Below, one piece after another: positions 6,600-14,213 of a stretch of 18,918 bases of DNA. Position numbers and translations under genes: made by a program. Origin of the DNA: DATLWR01 sp035576205. GTDB lineage: Bacteria; Pseudomonadota; Zetaproteobacteria; Mariprofundales; Mariprofundaceae. The DNA is taken from assembly GCA_035576205.1 (NCBI GenBank), contig DATLWR010000004.1, positions 1 to 18,918 on the forward strand, given 5' to 3'. The first letter of the stretch is position 1. Every line of letters starts with the position of its first letter. The notes below the pieces were generated by a model that made no database searches, was not told where the DNA came from, and saw only the letters and a program-made list of their open reading frames with translations.

Positions 6600-7859
6600 T
6601 TATGCGGCGGCCGCAAGCTCGACCTTGTCGGCCTCGGCCAGTTCGTCGAACTCCTTGAGGCTGGCATTGATGACACGCGGCTTGTCGATCGCATTGATCA
6701 CCGCCTCCTGCGTCTTCAGGCCGTTGCCGGTAATACACAGCACGATCGATTCGTCGCGCGGCAGCTTGCCCGACTCGATCAGCTTGATCGCGCAGCCGAG
6801 TGTCACGCCACCCGCCGTCTCGGCGAAAATGCCTTCGCTCTCGGCGAGCAGCTTCATGGCTGCGATCACCTCTTCATCCGAAACATCCTCGGCCCAGCCG
6901 CCGGATTCATTGATCACGCGGTTGGCGTAAAAGCCGTCGGCCGGATTACCGATCGCCAGCGACTTGGCAATCGTATCGGCGATCACCGGATGGATCATGT
7001 CGGTACCGTCCTTGACCGACTTGGTGATCGGCGAGCAGCCGGTTGCCTGGGCACCATAGACAGCCGTGCCGGCATCCTCGATGAGCCCCAGCTTGACGAA
7101 TTCCTTGATCGCCTTGTCCACCTTGGTGCACAGCGAACCCGAGGCCATCGGGATCACGACGTGCTTCGGCGCCTTCCAGCCCAACTGCTCCATCATCTCG
7201 TAACCCAGCGTCTTGGAACCCTCGGCGTAGAAAGGTCGCACGTTGACGTTCACGAAAGCCCAGCCGTACTTGCCGGCCACTTCCGAACAGAGACGGTTCA
7301 CGTCATCGTACTTGCCCTTGATACCGATGATCTTGGTGCCGAAGATGCCGGCGCCCAGCACCTTGCCCTGCTCCAGATCGTGCGGGATGAAGACGTAGGA
7401 CTCCAGACCTGCGGCAGCGGCGTTGGCGGCCACGGAGCCTGCCAGGTTACCGGTCGAGGCGCAGGCGACAGTCTTGAAACCGAACTCGACCGCCTTGGAG
7501 AGTGCCACCGACACTACGCGATCCTTGAAGGAGAGCGTCGGGTAGCAGACGGAGTCGTTCTTGATGTAGAGCTCTTTCACACCCAGCACCTTCTCGAGGT
7601 TGCGGGCCCGGATCAGCGGCGTGTAGCCGTTCTGCGCACCGACGGTCGGCTCACCGTCGATCGGCAGGAGCTCCTTGTAGCGCCACATGGTCTGCGGACG
7701 CGATTCGATCAGTTCGCGAGTCAGCTTGCCTTTCAGCTTGTCGTAGTCGTACACCACTTCCAGCGGTCCGAAGCAGAATTCGCAGACGTGCGTCGGCTGG
7801 ATGTCATATTCCTGACCGCATTCACGGCATTTCAGGGCGCGGACAATGCTATTACTCAT
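6600..7859 (-). CDS. thrC: Threonine synthase family PLP enzyme with N-terminal zinc ribbon
   Basis: 419 residues. The N-terminus has a zinc-ribbon pattern (C11-x2-C14 and C26-x2-C29). The PLP lysine is K112 in LSFKDRVVS, followed by CASTGNLAGSVAANAAAAG, the TGN loop of fold-type II PLP enzymes. The family normally converts O-phosphohomoserine to threonine. It is the first gene after a SAM riboswitch and sits beside a sulfur carrier, which is odd for a pure threonine enzyme. O-phosphohomoserine is also a possible precursor of homocysteine, so a sulfur-transfer role is a reasonable hypothesis. Ordinary threonine synthesis remains the default, with SAM control then balancing flux at the homoserine branch point. 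The ATG has a GGAG site about 7 bases upstream. Confidence 0.88.
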   Translation of the reverse strand: MSNSIVRALKCRECGQEYDIQPTHVCEFCFGPLEVVYDYDKLKGKLTRELIESRPQTMWRYKELLPIDGEPTVGAQNGYTPLIRARNLEKVLGVKELYIKNDSVCYPTLSFKDRVVSVALSKAVEFGFKTVACASTGNLAGSVAANAAAAGLESYVFIPHDLEQGKVLGAGIFGTKIIGIKGKYDDVNRLCSEVAGKYGWAFVNVNVRPFYAEGSKTLGYEMMEQLGWKAPKHVVIPMASGSLCTKVDKAIKEFVKLGLIEDAGTAVYGAQATGCSPITKSVKDGTDMIHPVIADTIAKSLAIGNPADGFYANRVINESGGWAEDVSDEEVIAAMKLLAESEGIFAETAGGVTLGCAIKLIESGKLPRDESIVLCITGNGLKTQEAVINAIDKPRVINASLKEFDELAEADKVELAAAA

Positions 7860-7894
7860 TCAGAATCTCCATTCCTGTTCCCGGCCCAGAAATG

Positions 7895-7922
7895 AAAAAA
7901 CCCCTGCGATGGCGCAGAGGTT
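7895..7922 (-). terminator. Rho-independent terminator of the SAM riboswitch leader
   Basis: On the minus strand a 10-base-pair hairpin, AACCTCTGCG / CGCAGGGGTT with the loop CCAT, is followed at once by six T (7895-7900). It lies between the riboswitch aptamer and the thrC start. Its 5' arm (7918-7924, TCAACCT) can instead pair with GGGTTGA (7956-7962), the end of the extended P1 helix. That gives a mutually exclusive antiterminator, as expected for an OFF switch when SAM is bound. Confidence 0.88.
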
Positions 7923-7955
7923 GAACACGGATGCACACCTGAGTGTGCCCAACGA

Positions 7956-8096
7956 TCAACCCGTCCCCATCGCTCCCTGCGGACATCCCGCCGGGCAGGC
8001 ATTGGCACCAGTCGCATCGGATCATACGATCCTCCGCCGGTTGCCGCGGTTTCATTGGGCCTGAACCCTCCACCGCTCTGGATAAAGCCGGATTAA
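7956..8096 (-). promoter_or_regulatory. SAM-I (S-box) riboswitch upstream of thrC
   Basis: The minus-strand RNA matches the S-box consensus in order: AGAGCGGTGGAGGG, then GGCCCAATGAAACC, GGCAACC, a P3 hairpin (GGATC-GTAT-GATCC), GGTGCCAAT, a P4 stem bounded by CTGC and GCAG, and GAGCGATGGG. P1 pairs CTTTATC (8081-8087) with GATGGGG (7965-7971). After one mismatch it continues with TTAATCCG (8089-8096) against CGGGTTGA (7956-7963). Binding of S-adenosylmethionine stabilises P1 and lets the downstream terminator form. This puts thrC and the genes behind it under SAM repression. SAM-I is common in Firmicutes and some other phyla and uncommon in beta- and gammaproteobacteria. Confidence 0.92.
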
Positions 8097-8109
8097 ATTT
8101 TCAGCCGCC

Positions 8110-8137
8110 ATTATCGCCTGCGGCCGACAAAACGCAA
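8110..8137 (-). promoter_or_regulatory. Sigma70-type promoter of the SAM-controlled sulfur operon
   Basis: Read on the minus strand, TTGCGT (8132-8137) and GATAAT (8110-8115) are separated by 16 bases. GATAAT matches the -10 consensus at 5 of 6 positions; the -35 is weaker. The predicted start, near 8102, falls a few bases before the extended P1 helix of the riboswitch, exactly where a riboswitch promoter should be. Confidence 0.6.
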
Positions 8138-8145
8138 GCCTGAAT

Positions 8146-8176
8146 TTGACTTTCCCGAACATGTCGTCTATCTAGT
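8146..8176 (+). promoter_or_regulatory. Possible promoter for the candidate small RNA
   Basis: TTGACT (8146-8151) is a good -35 element. Two -10 candidates follow: TATCTA (8169-8174, spacing 17) and TCTAGT (8171-8176, spacing 19); each is only a partial match. It lies back to back with the minus-strand operon promoter. It would start an RNA that ends at the terminator at 8259-8297. Confidence 0.4.
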
Positions 8177-8179
8177 AAA

Positions 8180-8297
8180 TTCAAGTGCTTATGCACAGCA
8201 GGCATTGCACCCCAGCTGCATTTCGACCACCCCTCCCTCCTTTCATCGAATGCAGCGGCGCCCCGGTCGCCGGCGAACAGCGACCGGGGCGTTTTTT
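8180..8297 (+). ncRNA. Candidate small RNA (or radA leader) with C/U-rich loop
   Basis: This non-coding stretch ends in a strong intrinsic terminator. In front of it a hairpin (arms 8215-8226 and 8246-8256, GCTGCA...TGCAGC outermost, one bulge) exposes a 19-base loop, CCACCCCTCCCTCCTTTCA. Loops with CCUCC can pair with Shine-Dalgarno sequences, a design known from several bacterial small RNAs. The 5' end is set by a weak promoter guess and could be off by tens of bases. No open frame here looks like a real protein. It could instead be a terminated leader that attenuates radA. Confidence 0.5.
8259..8297 (+). terminator. Strong rho-independent terminator upstream of radA
   Basis: A perfect 12-base-pair stem (8259-8270 with 8280-8291, CGCCCCGGTCGC and its complement) with a 9-base loop is followed by six T (8292-8297). 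It points toward radA and ends 39 bases before the radA start, although no protein gene lies upstream on this strand. It therefore closes either a small RNA or a leader transcript. Confidence 0.85.
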
Positions 8298-8298
8298 A

Positions 8299-8329
8299 TT
8301 GTGAAGCCGGTAACGATTATGGCTACACT
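8299..8329 (+). promoter_or_regulatory. Possible radA promoter giving a nearly leaderless mRNA
   Basis: TTGTGA (8299-8304) and TACACT (8324-8329) have 19-base spacing and are each 4 of 6 matches. The predicted start falls at or one base before the radA ATG at 8337. The ATG also lacks a Shine-Dalgarno sequence, which agrees with leaderless initiation. The terminator just upstream means radA needs its own promoter or read-through. Confidence 0.4.
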
Positions 8330-8336
8330 CCGGCGC

Positions 8337-9743
<1,407 letters not shown>

Positions 9744-9756
9744 TACAGAGGCTGGT

Positions 9757-10353
9757 TTGAATTATTTCGATTACATCCTGATCGCCATCGTCGGACTCTC
9801 CATGGTTCTGTCGCTGTGGCGCGGATTCGTGCGCGAAATCATCTCGCTGATCGGCCTGGTCGCCGCCTTCCTGGTGGCCAGCCGCGCCTCCGGTGCCGCC
9901 GGCGATTTCCTCGGCCGCTGGATCACCAGCTCCACCGTAGCCGATATTGCCGGCTTCGCACTGGTGTTCGTCATCATCATGCTGCTGGTCGGCATCATCG
10001 GCGCAATCATCCGCAAACTCGTCGACATGGCCGACCTCACCGCGACCGACCGCACTCTCGGCATCTTCTTCGGTCTGGCACGTGGCCTGCTGCTGATCGC
10101 CGTCTGTTTCCTGATCTACACCTCCTACGCCAAACCGGATGCGCCATGGCTGAAGAACAGCCTGCTGGCCCCCTACGCCATTTCGCTCGGCAACCTGATC
10201 GGCAAGGCGATTCCGGAGGGTTACCCCTTCTCCCGCCAGGGCAACGACAAGCCGAAAACGGACAAGCCGAAAGCCGAAAACCCGCCCGCCGCCGATATCC
10301 CGCTCAAGGATCAGGAGGCGCTGAAAGCCATCATCGAGAACAGCCTGAAATGA
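9757..10353 (+). CDS. cvpA: CvpA family membrane protein
   Basis: 198 residues from TTG 9757. CvpA is an inner-membrane protein named for colicin V production and often linked to purF; its biochemical role is not settled. The start of the protein, NYFDYILIAIVGLSMVLSLW, matches the family N-terminus, and there are about four hydrophobic segments to about residue 125. A charged Lys/Pro-rich tail makes it longer than many CvpA proteins (about 160). TTG is preferred because GAGG (9748-9751) lies 5 bases before it; ATG 9721 would overlap radA by 23 bases and has no ribosome site. Its stop codon TGA is part of the purF ribosome site. Confidence 0.88.
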   Translation: MNYFDYILIAIVGLSMVLSLWRGFVREIISLIGLVAAFLVASRASGAAGDFLGRWITSSTVADIAGFALVFVIIMLLVGIIGAIIRKLVDMADLTATDRTLGIFFGLARGLLLIAVCFLIYTSYAKPDAPWLKNSLLAPYAISLGNLIGKAIPEGYPFSRQGNDKPKTDKPKAENPPAADIPLKDQEALKAIIENSLK

Positions 10354-10360
10354 GGATTGC

Positions 10361-11797
10361 ATGAGTTTCGAACACGAATTCGATCACGAGTGGGATGACC
10401 ACTTCCACGACGAGTGCGGCGTTTTCGGCGTGTTCGATCACCCGGAAGCAGCGAACCTCACCTACCTCGGCCTCTATGCCCAGCAGCATCGCGGTCAGGA
10501 ATCGGCCGGCATCGTCGCCACTGACGGCCACAACTTCAACAGCCACCGCGGCATGGGCCTGGTGGCCGACATCTTCAAGAAATCGGATATCCAGCAGCTG
10601 ACCGGCCACAGCAGCATCGGCCACGTCCGCTACTCCACTTCCGGCGAATCCGGACTCAGGAACTGCCAGCCCTTCTCCTACGAATACGCGCACGGCGGCA
10701 TCGCACTGTGCCATAACGGCAACATCGTCAATGCGCCGGAGATCCGCCGCGACCTGGAGAAGGCCGGCTCGATCTTCCAGTCCACCTCCGATACCGAAGT
10801 GGTGATGCACCTGATCGCCCGCAGCCCGGCACCGACCATGAAGGAACGTGTCGCCGACGCCGTGCGCCAGCTGGCCGGCGGTTTCTCGCTGCTGGTGCTG
10901 GTCGAGAAACGACTGGTGGGCCTGCGCGACCGCAACGGCATCCGGCCGCTGGTACTCGGCAAGCTCGACAACTCCTGGGTACTGGCCAGCGAGACCTGCG
11001 CCTTCGACCTGATCGGCGCCAAGTTCGTGCGCGACGTCGAGCCCGGCGAGATGGTGGTGATCGAGAAGGACAGCATCGAGAGTATCTTCCCGTTCAAGAG
11101 CGCCGAGCCGAAGTTCTGCGTCTTCGAATATGTCTACTTCGCTCGCCCCGACTCGAACCTGCAGGGTGTGAACGTCTACCAGGCGCGCTACCAGATCGGC
11201 GTAGAACTCGCCAAGGAGTCGCCGGCCGAGGCCGACATCGTCGTACCGGTGCCCGATTCGGGCGTGCCGCCGGCGATGGGCTACGCCGAGGCTTCCGGTA
11301 TCCCGTTCCAGATGGGGCTGATCCGCAACCATTATGTCGGCCGCACCTTCATCGAGCCACAGCAGTCGATCCGCAATTTCGGCGTGAAGCTGAAGCTGAA
11401 CCCGAACCGCCGCATCATCGAGGGCAAGCGTGTCGTGCTGGTCGACGACTCGATCGTGCGCGGCACCACCAGCCGCAAGCTGGTCGAGATGGTGCGCTCG
11501 GCCGGTGCCGCCGAGGTGCACATGCGCATCTCCAGCCCTCCCACCAAGCACTCCTGCTATTACGGTATCGACACGCCGAACTCCGAGGAGCTGATGGCCA
11601 ACCGCATGAGCATCGAGGAGATGCGCAAGGCGATCGGCGTGGATTCACTCGCCTTCGTCAGCTTTGAGGGCATGTACCGCGCCGTCGGCCGGCCGAACAG
11701 CGTGCATTGCGATGCCTGCTTCTCCGGCAACTACCCGGTACCCATCGAAGGGCCGCGCTCGCCGCAGCTGTCGCTGCTGCGCTTCTCCAACAAGTAG
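10361..11797 (+). CDS. purF: Amidophosphoribosyltransferase, Bacillus-type (propeptide and 4Fe-4S)
   Basis: 478 residues. It makes phosphoribosylamine from PRPP and glutamine, the first committed step of purine synthesis. The N-terminal nucleophile is C19 in HDECGVFGV, so an 18-residue acidic/His-rich propeptide must be removed; E. coli PurF has Cys directly after Met. The four cysteines that hold the 4Fe-4S cluster in the B. subtilis enzyme have equivalents at C253, C399, C450 and C453, with the same 146-residue spacing between the first two. The PRPP loop is VVLVDDSIVRGTT (358-370). The cvpA stop overlaps its ribosome site (GAGG, 5 bases from ATG), so cvpA and purF are co-expressed. Confidence 0.96.
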   Translation: MSFEHEFDHEWDDHFHDECGVFGVFDHPEAANLTYLGLYAQQHRGQESAGIVATDGHNFNSHRGMGLVADIFKKSDIQQLTGHSSIGHVRYSTSGESGLRNCQPFSYEYAHGGIALCHNGNIVNAPEIRRDLEKAGSIFQSTSDTEVVMHLIARSPAPTMKERVADAVRQLAGGFSLLVLVEKRLVGLRDRNGIRPLVLGKLDNSWVLASETCAFDLIGAKFVRDVEPGEMVVIEKDSIESIFPFKSAEPKFCVFEYVYFARPDSNLQGVNVYQARYQIGVELAKESPAEADIVVPVPDSGVPPAMGYAEASGIPFQMGLIRNHYVGRTFIEPQQSIRNFGVKLKLNPNRRIIEGKRVVLVDDSIVRGTTSRKLVEMVRSAGAAEVHMRISSPPTKHSCYYGIDTPNSEELMANRMSIEEMRKAIGVDSLAFVSFEGMYRAVGRPNSVHCDACFSGNYPVPIEGPRSPQLSLLRFSNK

Positions 11798-11816
11798 CCG
11801 GAGGTCGTCCGGCTAC
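11794..11816. terminator. Shared hairpin between convergent purF and dgkA
   Basis: A perfect 9-base inverted repeat, GTAGCCGGA / TCCGGCTAC, with the 5-base loop GGTCG. The purF stop (TAG, 11795-11797) lies in the left arm and the dgkA stop (TAG on the minus strand, 11813-11815) in the right arm. Neither side has a good T-run, so it is at best a weak bidirectional terminator or an mRNA 3'-end stabiliser. Confidence 0.55.
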
Positions 11817-12190
11817 AGCTTTGGCAACAGGATGCAGCCCCAGATCACGGCGAGATTGACGAGCGTGATCAGCACCGCCGCGCTGCCGATATCCTTGGCC
11901 CGCTTCGCCAGCAGGTGATTCTCCAGCGAGATCCGGTCAACGGCGGCCTCCACGGCCGAGTTGAGAAGTTCGACGATCAGGATCAGAAACACTGCAAACA
12001 GCATCACCGCCCGCTCAAAGGGGCCGACATCGAGATAGAAGGCCAGAGGAATCAGAATCGCGGCAAGTAGCACCTCCTGCCGGAAAGCATCCTCGTGCTT
12101 GATCGCCGCGGCCAGTCCGGCCAGCGAATAGTGGAACGCATTCCAGATCCGGCGCAGACCGGTTTTTCCCTTGAACGGGCTTTCAACCAT
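11813..12190 (-). CDS. dgkA: Diacylglycerol kinase
   Basis: 125 residues, the usual DgkA length. It is an inner-membrane enzyme that phosphorylates diacylglycerol to phosphatidic acid. Three hydrophobic helices are visible (about 41-55, 60-77 and 104-121). The family core is present: ELLNSAVEAAVDRIS (74-88), then H92 and AKRAKDIGSAAV (95-106), carrying the catalytic acidic residues. The start is ATG 12190, with AGGGG 7 bases upstream; the frame is open further, but that part overlaps the glycosyltransferase gene. It lies 16 bases after the glycosyltransferase and is probably in the same operon, where it may recycle diacylglycerol produced by envelope glycosylation. Confidence 0.93.
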   Translation of the reverse strand: MVESPFKGKTGLRRIWNAFHYSLAGLAAAIKHEDAFRQEVLLAAILIPLAFYLDVGPFERAVMLFAVFLILIVELLNSAVEAAVDRISLENHLLAKRAKDIGSAAVLITLVNLAVIWGCILLPKL

Positions 12191-12206
12191 GCACAAACCC
12201 CTGCAG

Positions 12207-13340
12207 TCAGCGATATACGGCGGCAAGGCGTTTGGCCAGTTGGGTTTCATCCCAAAGGCGCGCATGTTCGCGCGCTTCCTGCGCCAGCCGGGCCTGCAAA
12301 TCGGGATCGCCGAACAGGCCGGCCAGGGTGATCGCAAAAGCTTCCGGATCGTCATCCGGCACCATGGCCCCGCGCTGGGCCTCGAGTATGTCGGTCGTCC
12401 CCATGCTCGACAAGGCGACCACCGGCACGCCCATGGCCATGGCTTCGATCAGCACCAGCCCCTGGGTTTCGGTTCGCGAGGCAAAGACGAAGGCATTCGC
12501 CGCTGCATAGCAATCGGGCAACTCCCGTGCACGGTCGAGATAACCGACAAACAGGACGTTCTCCTGCAATGCGCGACGAGCCACTTCCGCTTTCAGATGC
12601 GCCTCGGCAGGGCCCTGCCCGGTAATGACCAGCAGAACCTCCGGCATCCTGCGGCGGATAATGTCCACGCTCTCCAGCAGGAAACCGATATTCTTTTCGT
12701 GCGCCACCCGTCCGACGAACAGCGCCACCGGGCGTCCCTCATCAATACCATGCTGCAGGCGGAATCGTTTGCCATCGCCACTGTTGAAACGTGAAAGCGG
12801 GATGCCGGTCGGCAGGACCTGGATCGGCCGGCTGACCCCATATTCGCGCAGTCGCCTTTCGAGCGCACGGGATGGCGCGATCACACTGTCCACGGCATTG
12901 CACTGGTTGCGTGAGATGCGACGGGCCAATGCCTTGAGCCAGCTGGCCGGCAGGAATCGGATGTAATGCTTGAAGTAATCCTCGAACAGCGTGTGATAGC
13001 TCGACACGAGCGGCAGATTCATCGCCTTGGCGACCTTGACCGCCGCATAGTGGGCGAGGAACGGAGTCTGGATATGGATCAGCTCGCACCGACTCGCCTC
13101 GTCTGCGACCGCTTCCAGCAGCGGCGACCACTGCATGATCCGGTCTTCCGGATCCAGCGGCACCTGCCTCGACGGCACCCGCCTGATCCACTCCTCATCG
13201 ACTTGACCTTCGCCATAATCGGGAGCGACAAGACGCACCTCGATCCCCTCGTCGAGCAGCGTCCGGCGATAGGTGTCGATCGCCGTGGAAACGCCGTTGA
13301 TACGGGGGAAATAGACATCGGACACCATCAGGATACGCAT
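12207..13340 (-). CDS. Glycosyltransferase family 4-type (GT-B fold)
   Basis: 377 residues from ATG 13340, chosen for the family start MRILMVSDVYFPRINGVS and for GAGGAG 6 bases upstream. Residues 1-190 form the acceptor domain and 200-377 the nucleotide-sugar domain. The family signature E-x7-E is E291...E299 in ETQGLVLIE, and VGRVAHEKN (209-217) is the usual donor-side segment. The closest named types are glycolipid glycosyltransferases that act on diacylglycerol and mannosyltransferases of the MgtA type. The neighbours dgkA and an LpxH-like phosphatase favour a membrane-lipid acceptor, but donor and acceptor are unknown. It overlaps the phosphatase gene by 13 bases, so their translation is coupled. 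Confidence 0.88.
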   Translation of the reverse strand: MRILMVSDVYFPRINGVSTAIDTYRRTLLDEGIEVRLVAPDYGEGQVDEEWIRRVPSRQVPLDPEDRIMQWSPLLEAVADEASRCELIHIQTPFLAHYAAVKVAKAMNLPLVSSYHTLFEDYFKHYIRFLPASWLKALARRISRNQCNAVDSVIAPSRALERRLREYGVSRPIQVLPTGIPLSRFNSGDGKRFRLQHGIDEGRPVALFVGRVAHEKNIGFLLESVDIIRRRMPEVLLVITGQGPAEAHLKAEVARRALQENVLFVGYLDRARELPDCYAAANAFVFASRTETQGLVLIEAMAMGVPVVALSSMGTTDILEAQRGAMVPDDDPEAFAITLAGLFGDPDLQARLAQEAREHARLWDETQLAKRLAAVYR

Positions 13341-14116
13341 GTTTGCTCCTCTTCTTCCCGAATCGCTGCAGGCGTCGCTGAAAGCTTGCCCCACTCGACC
13401 AGCTCCAGCCTGCCGTCGAAGTGCTCGACGATGGCGGTGCAGCTGTCGACCCAGTCGCCACAATTCACATAGGTCAGTCCCTCCACTTCGTGGATGGCCG
13501 CCCAATGGATGTGCCCGCAGATCACACCGTCGAGCTCCTGTCCGCGGGCGGCATGGATCACCGAACTTTCGAAATCGAAAATGAACTGCAAGGCCGATTT
13601 GATGCGCCGCTTGGCATAACCCGCCAGCGACCAGTAGCCCGGAATCCCCAGCATCCGGCGGCACCAGGAGATGAGCTGGTTGATTCTGACCAGCAGGTCG
13701 TAGCCCTTGTCGCCAAGCACCGCGACCCAGCGATGGTAGCGCGTCACCTGATCGTACGCATCGCCGTGCACCAGCAGGAAACGCCTGCCGTCGGCAGTCG
13801 TATGGACATACTCGTCGAGCACTTCAATATCACCGAAAATGGTGCCCGTATAACTGCGCAGGGCTTCGTCGTGATTGCCCGGAATGAAGATCACCCGCTC
13901 GCCGTGCCTGGCGCGCCGCAACACCTTCTGGACAACCGTATTCTGGGCCTTGGTCCACTGGATGGACCGGCTCATGCTCCAGAAATCGATGATGTCCCCG
14001 ACGAGGAAGAGGTGTTCGGATTGATATTCGCGAAGAAAATCGAGCAGTTTATCTGCCTGACAGGCACGTGTTCCAAGATGAATGTCCGATACGAAAATGG
14101 AACGAACCTGTGGCAT
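13328..14116 (-). CDS. LpxH-like metallophosphatase (UDP-2,3-diacylglucosamine diphosphatase family)
   Basis: 262 residues, calcineurin-like two-metal phosphatase. Motifs are DIHLG (11-15), GDIIDFW (40-46), GNHDE (80-84), HGD (117-119) and GHIH (201-204), a complete metal-ligand set. LpxH cleaves UDP-diacylglucosamine in lipid A synthesis. This protein has the insert region (about 120-185, rich in Arg and Trp) typical of LpxH relatives and LpxH2-type proteins. Because it is coupled to a glycosyltransferase rather than to lpx genes, it could be a paralogue acting on another lipid-linked diphosphate. The start ATG has no strong ribosome site. Confidence 0.85.
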   Translation of the reverse strand: MPQVRSIFVSDIHLGTRACQADKLLDFLREYQSEHLFLVGDIIDFWSMSRSIQWTKAQNTVVQKVLRRARHGERVIFIPGNHDEALRSYTGTIFGDIEVLDEYVHTTADGRRFLLVHGDAYDQVTRYHRWVAVLGDKGYDLLVRINQLISWCRRMLGIPGYWSLAGYAKRRIKSALQFIFDFESSVIHAARGQELDGVICGHIHWAAIHEVEGLTYVNCGDWVDSCTAIVEHFDGRLELVEWGKLSATPAAIREEEEQTCVS

Positions 14117-14213
14117 GAGCCGGCATGCTCGCGATCGAATGTGACATCATGAAGTCAACCGGCGAAAAATGTGACACGGTGATACGAAACCACGCCGTCC
14201 CACCGGGCCGGCT

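Noticed and set aside
6087..7895. 602-residue open frame on the plus strand
   Set aside because: It lies antisense to thrC, the carrier and NIL genes and reads as low-complexity His/Asp/Arg/Leu text with no family motif; it is a shadow of GC-rich codons.
7852..8073. 73-residue minus-strand frame in the thrC leader
   Set aside because: It runs straight through the riboswitch aptamer and terminator, which explain this sequence far better.
8205..8336. N-terminal extension of radA
   Set aside because: The extra 44 residues cover the terminator hairpin and do not match the RadA N-terminus.
12191..12355. N-terminal extension of DgkA
   Set aside because: It overlaps the glycosyltransferase 3' end, and DgkA proteins are about 120 residues long.
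13341..13664. N-terminal extension of the glycosyltransferase
   Set aside because: It overlaps the phosphatase gene in another frame; the family start and a GAGGAG site are at 13340.
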